A stretch of DNA of 18,234 nt from Candidatus Nitrosopumilus sp. (GTDB lineage: Archaea > Thermoproteota > Nitrososphaeria > Nitrososphaerales > Nitrosopumilaceae). Within the stretch, counting starts at the first letter, position 1; each line of letters starts with the position of its first letter. Location of the stretch: contig DRGT01000093.1 of the NCBI GenBank assembly GCA_011055585.1, positions 1 through 18,234 on the forward strand, given 5' to 3'. Both the position numbers and the translations under genes were made by a program. Positions 14,936 to 18,234 of this stretch are shown in pieces. The notes under the pieces were generated by a model. The model did no database searches, was not told the DNA's origin, and worked only from the letters and a program-made list of their open reading frames with translations.

Positions 14936-15466
14936 ATGCGCGCTTTGATGATGGGAAGGTTTCAGCCTTTTCATTTAGGACATTTGGATTTAGTAAAACA
15001 AATTCTTACCGAATATGATGATATCATAATTGCAATAACAAGTTCTCAATTTAATTATTTAGATAAGGACCCATTTACTGCGGGTGAACGAATCGAAATG
15101 ATTCATAATTCATTAAAAGATGATGACGTTGACATGTCAAATTGCTTCATAATTCCAATTGAAAATCAATTTAACATTGCAACGTGGGCAGCTTATATAA
15201 AATCAATTCTTCCAAAGTTTGACAAAGTGTATAGTGGCAATGAATATGTCAAAATGCTATTGGCTGATGCAGGAATTGATGTCGTCAAACCAAAATTCCT
15301 AGACAGAGAAAAATTCAATGCAACAAGCATCAGAAAATTAATTGTTGAAGACAAAGACTGGCAAAGTCTTGTTCCAAAAGCTGTTTCAAATGTAATAAAT
15401 AAAATTAACGGTGTTAACAGACTAAAAATAATTTCAAAAAGTGACACAAAACCAACAGAGCATTAA
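14936..15466 (+). CDS. nadM: Nicotinamide-nucleotide adenylyltransferase (archaeal NadM)
   Basis: This 176-residue enzyme joins NMN or NaMN with ATP to make NAD+ or NaAD. The nucleotidyltransferase signature GRFQPFHLGH is at 7-16 with the HxGH catalytic His pair, and the second ATP-contact motif, ATSIR, is at 129-133. YSGNEYV (near 99-105) is also family-typical. With nadE at 6794-7594 it would complete the last two steps from NaMN to NAD+. A small zinc-ribbon gene follows after 1 nt. Confidence 0.94.
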   Translation: MRALMMGRFQPFHLGHLDLVKQILTEYDDIIIAITSSQFNYLDKDPFTAGERIEMIHNSLKDDDVDMSNCFIIPIENQFNIATWAAYIKSILPKFDKVYSGNEYVKMLLADAGIDVVKPKFLDREKFNATSIRKLIVEDKDWQSLVPKAVSNVINKINGVNRLKIISKSDTKPTEH

Positions 15467-15467
15467 G

Positions 15468-15587
15468 ATGAAAAAATTACGAGCTTGCCCAATTTGTCCA
15501 AACTGTGGTTCTAAAAAATTTGATAGACTAGAAGATAATGATGTAAAGGTAAGATGTCTTTCTTGCAACAAAATTATTACCATCTAA
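15468..15587 (+). CDS. 39-aa zinc-ribbon protein coupled to nadM
   Basis: The ATG at 15468 is 1 nt after the nadM stop and opens a 39-codon frame ending at a TAA at 15585-15587. It carries CPICPNCG (Cys7, Cys10, Cys13) and CLSC (Cys30, Cys33), spaced as in a one-ribbon zinc fold (CxxC-x16-CxxC, with one extra Cys). The N-terminus is basic and the last residues are a hydrophobic ITI. Such small ribbons can bind RNA or proteins, or serve as transcription-factor-like modules. The gene is almost certainly on the nadM mRNA. I do not know a named family. Confidence 0.75.
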   Translation: MKKLRACPICPNCGSKKFDRLEDNDVKVRCLSCNKIITI

Positions 15588-15600
15588 TCTTTCCTGTTGG

Positions 15601-15609
15601 TTTTTATTT
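15601..15609 (+). promoter_or_regulatory. TATA box of ilvC
   Basis: TTTTTATTT is centred about 26 nt before the ATG at 15631, the leaderless spacing. Confidence 0.5.
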
Positions 15610-15630
15610 GCAGTAATTTGAGGCCTATCC

Positions 15631-16629
15631 ATGGCTCAGATATGGAAGGATGATCAAGTTAGCTTAGATCCAATAAAAAATGAAACCATAGCCGTTCTAG
15701 GTTACGGAATTCAAGGAAACGCTCAATCAAACAACATGAAAGATTCTGGCCTAAATGTAATCATTGGTGTAAAAGAAGGTGGTACTAGTTGGAAAAAAGC
15801 AAAAGCTGATGGACACAAAGTAATGTCAATAGCTGAAGCAACAAAGACAGGAGATATCGTTTACGTGCTAATCCCTGACATGGTTCAGGCTAAAGTCTAC
15901 AAAGAGGAAATTGCACCTAATCTCTCAGAGGGAAAAGCACTTGCATTTTCACATGCAGCGGCAATCCATTGGAAGTGGATTGAAGCACCAAATAATGTAG
16001 ATATTATCATGATTGCGCCAAAGGGCCCTGGCTCTAAAGTTAGGGAAACATATCAGCAAGGATTTGGAACTCCATCAATTGTTGCAGTTCATCAAGATTA
16101 TACCAAAAAAGCTTGGGATAGAACATTAGGAATTGCAAAAGCAATTGGCAGCACTAAAGCTGGTGTTATCAAAACAACCTTCCAAGAAGAGGTTGAAACA
16201 GATTGGTTTGGCGAACAAGCAGATCTTTGTGGTGGCTCTGCATCAATGGTGATAAATGCATTTGAAACTCTAGTTGAGGCAGGTTACCAACCAGAAATTG
16301 CGTACTTTGAAGTTTTACACGAACTAAAATTGATTGTAGATATGATTCAACGATATGGTATAAACGGAATGTGGCGACGTGTTAGTGAAACTGCAAGATA
16401 TGGTGGATTAAGTCGTGGTCCAGTTGTAATGAATGCTGGAACTAAAGAAAGAATGAAAAAAATTCTAGATGAAATCCAAAATGGCGCATTTAATGAAGAA
16501 TGGATAAGTGAATACCAGAAAAATGGCAAAAACGCTTTTGATAGATACATGAAAGAAATAGATTCACATCAAATTGAACAGGTTGGAAAACAAATGCGAA
16601 AAATGATGTGGCCTGATTCCACAGAATAA
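15631..16629 (+). CDS. ilvC: Ketol-acid reductoisomerase (class I)
   Basis: This 332-residue enzyme converts acetolactate or acetohydroxybutyrate to the dihydroxy acids of valine, leucine and isoleucine synthesis. The dinucleotide loop is GYGIQG (24-29), followed by a cofactor-selecting loop GVKEGGTSWKKA. The metal and substrate residues are in place: His108, Asp191 and Glu195 (ETDWFGEQADLCGG), Glu227 and Glu231 (EVLHELKLIVDMI) and Ser252 (RVSETARYG). The stretch SHAAAIHW differs from the FAHGFNIHF usual around the catalytic His. No other ilv gene is adjacent. Its stop is 3 nt from the convergent mutase-subunit gene. The length fits a class I enzyme with one knotted domain. Confidence 0.95.
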   Translation: MAQIWKDDQVSLDPIKNETIAVLGYGIQGNAQSNNMKDSGLNVIIGVKEGGTSWKKAKADGHKVMSIAEATKTGDIVYVLIPDMVQAKVYKEEIAPNLSEGKALAFSHAAAIHWKWIEAPNNVDIIMIAPKGPGSKVRETYQQGFGTPSIVAVHQDYTKKAWDRTLGIAKAIGSTKAGVIKTTFQEEVETDWFGEQADLCGGSASMVINAFETLVEAGYQPEIAYFEVLHELKLIVDMIQRYGINGMWRRVSETARYGGLSRGPVVMNAGTKERMKKILDEIQNGAFNEEWISEYQKNGKNAFDRYMKEIDSHQIEQVGKQMRKMMWPDSTE

Positions 16630-16632
16630 ATT

Positions 16633-17055
16633 CTAAATTTTTCTTAGCTTCTTTACGCCATTTGTAATATGATCAATAACAGTTACCAACGGTGTTCCAG
16701 GACCAAACACTCCATCAATTCCTGCCTTTTCTAATCCCTTTTTATCTTCATCAGGAATTACTCCGCCTCCCATCACAAGAACATCTTTGATTCCTTTCTT
16801 TTTGAGAGCCTTTACAACTCTAGGAAATAATGTTCCATGTGCTCCATTAAGCAAGCTCATGGCAATAGCATCTACATCTTCATCTTCTGCAATTTGGGCA
16901 ATTCTATCTGGTGTGGCAAACAATCCCGAGTAAATTACCTCCATTCCTGCGTCTCTAAAGGCCCTACATAGAATCAAAGCTCCTCTGTCATGACCATCAA
17001 GACCCAACTTTGCCACTAAAATCTTGACTCTACGAGATGCCATTTTTTGTCTCAT
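16633..17055 (-). CDS. Methylmalonyl-CoA mutase, cobalamin-binding subunit
   Basis: This 140-residue protein is the stand-alone B12-binding domain that pairs with a separate catalytic subunit to interconvert methylmalonyl-CoA and succinyl-CoA. The signature is KLGLDGHDRGA, where His22 in the DxHxxG motif is the lower cobalt ligand. SLLNGAHGTLFP and VLVMGGGVIPDED form the rest of the cobalamin pocket. In ammonia-oxidising archaea the reaction belongs to the 3-hydroxypropionate/4-hydroxybutyrate CO2-fixation cycle. The catalytic subunit is not in this window. The ATG at 17055 is preferred because a TATA box lies 24 nt upstream; an ATG at 17043 is possible. Confidence 0.93.
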   Translation of the reverse strand: MRQKMASRRVKILVAKLGLDGHDRGALILCRAFRDAGMEVIYSGLFATPDRIAQIAEDEDVDAIAMSLLNGAHGTLFPRVVKALKKKGIKDVLVMGGGVIPDEDKKGLEKAGIDGVFGPGTPLVTVIDHITNGVKKLRKI

Positions 17056-17074
17056 ATTTCTTTGATCTATTCTA

Positions 17075-17083
17075 ATTTTAAAT
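17075..17083 (-). promoter_or_regulatory. TATA box of the mutase B12 subunit gene
   Basis: ATTTAAAAT on the minus strand is centred 24 nt from the ATG at 17055. Confidence 0.45.
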
Positions 17084-17219
17084 CATTTATTTGATTTTCT
17101 TGAGGTTTGGTTCACACCTAAATCTACAAGTACGTAAACCGTCCCTGTTGTTGTAATTATCAAAATATTACATACAGATCCTATTGTAGGAAGATGTTGA
17201 GGGTATTTTCAGATAAAGT

Positions 17220-17602
17220 ATGAAAATAAGTCATACAATTTTACTTGCTGGGGTATTTGTATTAGTTGCTGAAATTATTATTTTTCAAGCAAATTCACAA
17301 TATTCAGATACTGTGGATGAGAGTCTAGTTAATGAAGATAATATTAAAAAAACCACTACGCTTTACATTTTTATCGGTATCATATTTTTTATTTTTGGTG
17401 GTATTATGAATTTTATAGAAAAAAGAAGTGAACGAAATACTGGAAAACACGATAAGAAAAAAAACTCAGTCTTACTCCAATTAGTTTCCTAGCTCCAATT
17501 CCACTAATACTTGGTGGTGCTATTGGAACTGTAGATAGTACTCTTAATGAAGTAGCAGAGTGTACTGTGCAACCACAAATTCCTCCACCACCAGCACCAT
17601 AG
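17220..17602 (+). CDS. Small multi-pass membrane protein; C-terminal part in the -1 frame
   Basis: The frame from the ATG at 17220 encodes 90 residues, with membrane helices at about 5-24 and 47-66 and a Lys-rich stretch (GKHDKKK) before its stop at 17490-17492. The -1 frame is open from 17456 to a TAG at 17600-17602. It continues with a third hydrophobic segment (ISFLAPIPLILGGAIGTV), a short acidic part and a PQIPPPPAP end. That frame has no plausible start codon before the hydrophobic segment. The join is at 17459-17465, A AAA AAC, a classic -1 slippery heptamer in the correct phase within an eight-A run. The joined product would be about 127 residues. This may be programmed frameshifting, a mutation, or one A lost in the assembly. 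Function is unknown and no clear TATA box is seen at leaderless distance. Confidence 0.65.
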
Positions 17603-17781
17603 AAAATAAATCACAAAAACAACTTTCTATTCATCTGATATGAATTGTATAATCTATACAGGATTACCCAGCATGATTCTATACGATATTACAAAATCAA
17701 ATCAGCGTGGGCTTTCACGCCTACTGTATATCTAAAAATTGATAAGCAAGACGATTGGAACTTAGACGAGTACGAAAAATA

Positions 17782-17898
17782 ATGGGATTCTTAGACAGAT
17801 TTAAGAAAAAAAAGAAGGAAGAACCAGCTAAAGAAGAACCAGCTAAAGAAGAACCAGCTAAAGAAGAACCAGCTAAAGAAAAACCAGCTAAAGAATAA
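17782..17898 (+). CDS. 38-aa EEPAK-repeat microprotein
   Basis: From the ATG at 17782 the product opens MGFLDRFKKKKK, a short amphipathic helix with a lysine cluster that could bind a membrane surface or RNA. Five EEPAK-type pentapeptides follow (the last is EKPAK) and the protein ends KE. The strictly in-frame repeat and the stop immediately after it support translation. A TATA-like TGTATATCT about 53 nt upstream would leave a leader of roughly 25 nt. The gene ends 1 nt from the convergent 29-aa gene. The low-complexity, charged tail is probably disordered. No function can be assigned. Confidence 0.6.
   Translation: MGFLDRFKKKKKEEPAKEEPAKEEPAKEEPAKEKPAKE
17818..17892 (+). repeat. Tandem repeat, 15 bp x 5, coding for EEPAK
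   Basis: The unit GAAGAACCAGCTAAA occurs four times without change and once with a single G-to-A difference (last unit). There are no spacers, so it is not a CRISPR array. Such a pure repeat can expand or contract by slippage, changing tail length without changing frame. Confidence 0.95.
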
Positions 17899-17899
17899 C

Positions 17900-17989
17900 C
17901 TAAGAAATGTAGGTTAATAGTAATACCATACCAGCTATTGCAATAATTTCAGATGCTTTCTTTTTTACAGTTGCTGTTTTCATGGCCAT
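17900..17989 (-). CDS. 29-aa single-pass membrane peptide
   Basis: From the ATG at 17989 the peptide reads MAMKTATVKKKASEIIAIAG and then MVLLLTYIS. It has a basic N-terminus followed by one hydrophobic helix of about 16 residues, so the N-terminus should face the cytoplasm. A TATA-like stretch (TTTAAAGAATAAA on the minus strand) is centred about 26 nt upstream, overlapping the stop codon of the gene at 18014. CTCCTGAG lies between, but is not a good ribosome-binding site. The stop is 1 nt from the end of the convergent EEPAK gene. It is probably real, but the shortness limits confidence. Confidence 0.5.
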   Translation of the reverse strand: MAMKTATVKKKASEIIAIAGMVLLLTYIS

Positions 17990-18010
17990 ATTTTCTCAGG
18001 AGTTTTTTAT

Positions 18011-18020
18011 TCTTTAAACT
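18011..18020 (-). promoter_or_regulatory. TATA-like element of the 29-aa gene
   Basis: AGTTTAAAGA on the minus strand, continued by ATAAAAAAC, lies about 26 nt before the ATG at 17989 and includes the upstream gene's stop codon. Confidence 0.35.
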
Positions 18021-18234
18021 TTGTAGAAGAAATGTATGTCTGAAAAACTTTTTTTAATTTCATCTTTTCGTGACTCTACCATTTTAGTTATTTCCGTCAA
18101 ATCTTCCTCTGAAGGAACTTTACCATACTTTGCAATATAATATCCGAGAGTTATGCCCAGTACTACGCCCGCCTTGTGACCAAACTTAAAATCATCATCA
18201 GAGCGGTAATTCCAAAATTCTTTGTCACATTCAT
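18014..18234 (-). CDS. Unknown protein, 5' end cut by window edge
   Basis: An open minus-strand frame enters from the right edge and ends at a TAA (18014-18016) after 72 visible residues. Its content is CDKEFWNYRSDDDFKFGHK, a hydrophobic and glycine-containing stretch AGVVLGITLGYYIAKYG that may be a membrane helix, and a charged helix VPSEEDLTEITKMVESRKDE. No start codon is inside the window in a convincing place. I do not recognise the family. Confidence 0.65.
   Translation of the reverse strand, partial: ECDKEFWNYRSDDDFKFGHKAGVVLGITLGYYIAKYGKVPSEEDLTEITKMVESRKDEIKKSFSDIHFFYKV

Noticed and set aside
17640..17735. 31-codon plus-strand frame from an ATG at 17640
   Set aside because: Composition is unremarkable, there is no convincing signal at the start and no motif. 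Chance frames of this length are common in AT-rich DNA. The 17603-17781 interval otherwise shows only TATA-like elements and a weak GCGTG/CACGC hairpin at 17705-17720.
17818..17892. Short tandem repeats as a CRISPR array
   Set aside because: The units are contiguous without spacers and lie in frame within a coding sequence.
1..18234. tRNA, rRNA, CRISPR or riboswitch elements
   Set aside because: I scanned the intergenic stretches on both strands by eye and saw no cloverleaf-like T-loop (GTTCRA) context, no rRNA-like GC-rich block and no riboswitch core. A covariance-model search would be needed to exclude small RNAs.

Overview
The window looks like the chromosome of an ammonia-oxidising archaeon (Nitrososphaerota/Thaumarchaeota), probably close to Nitrosopumilus. 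The DNA is AT-rich. Genes are packed tightly on both strands, and many starts (ATG, GTG or TTG) lie 24-30 nt downstream of an archaeal TATA box, as expected for leaderless transcripts. Several proteins are typical of this group: a secreted protein with the 'IPDWIKNNAGWW' repeat, a DUF6659-type protein, an archaeal NadM, and a separate cobalamin-binding subunit of methylmalonyl-CoA mutase, as used in the 3-hydroxypropionate/4-hydroxybutyrate carbon-fixation cycle. Lineage and pathway assignments are inferred from protein resemblance, since no search could be run.

Layout. 1-1435 (-): secreted TPR/metzincin-like protease, cut by the left edge. 1527-1930 (+): coiled-coil protein whose very basic tail is in the -1 frame. 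1927-2931 (-): BirA. 3031-5411 (+): DUF3892-like protein, CoA-binding protein, unknown helical protein, YchF/Obg-type GTPase. 5413-7925 (-): cysS, nadE, Rieske ferredoxin. 8034-9999 (+): membrane-anchored unknown, then S-adenosylhomocysteine hydrolase. 9997-11041: a segment bounded by a perfect 113-bp inverted repeat, carrying a DUF6659-type gene and a tiny membrane-protein gene, both on the minus strand. 11069-13481 (+): metG and an alpha/beta hydrolase. 13484-13717 (-): stand-alone Lrp/AsnC effector domain. 13877-16629 (+): 48-aa protein, DsbA-like oxidoreductase, nadM, 39-aa zinc-ribbon protein, ilvC. 16633-17055 (-): mutase B12 subunit. 17220-17602 (+): small membrane protein, again continuing in the -1 frame. 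17782-17898 (+): EEPAK-repeat microprotein. 17900-18234 (-): a 29-aa membrane peptide and a gene cut by the right edge.

How the genes fit together. Most are housekeeping: two tRNA synthetases, NAD synthesis (nadM, nadE), the methyl cycle (ahcY), branched-chain amino acids (ilvC), biotin attachment (birA, which would serve the biotin-dependent acyl-CoA carboxylase of carbon fixation) and the B12 mutase subunit. The accessory content is in small proteins and in the inverted-repeat segment. The points most worth a second look are the 113-bp inverted repeat, the two genes interrupted by -1 shifts at A-runs, and a set of five or six microproteins, most with their own TATA box.
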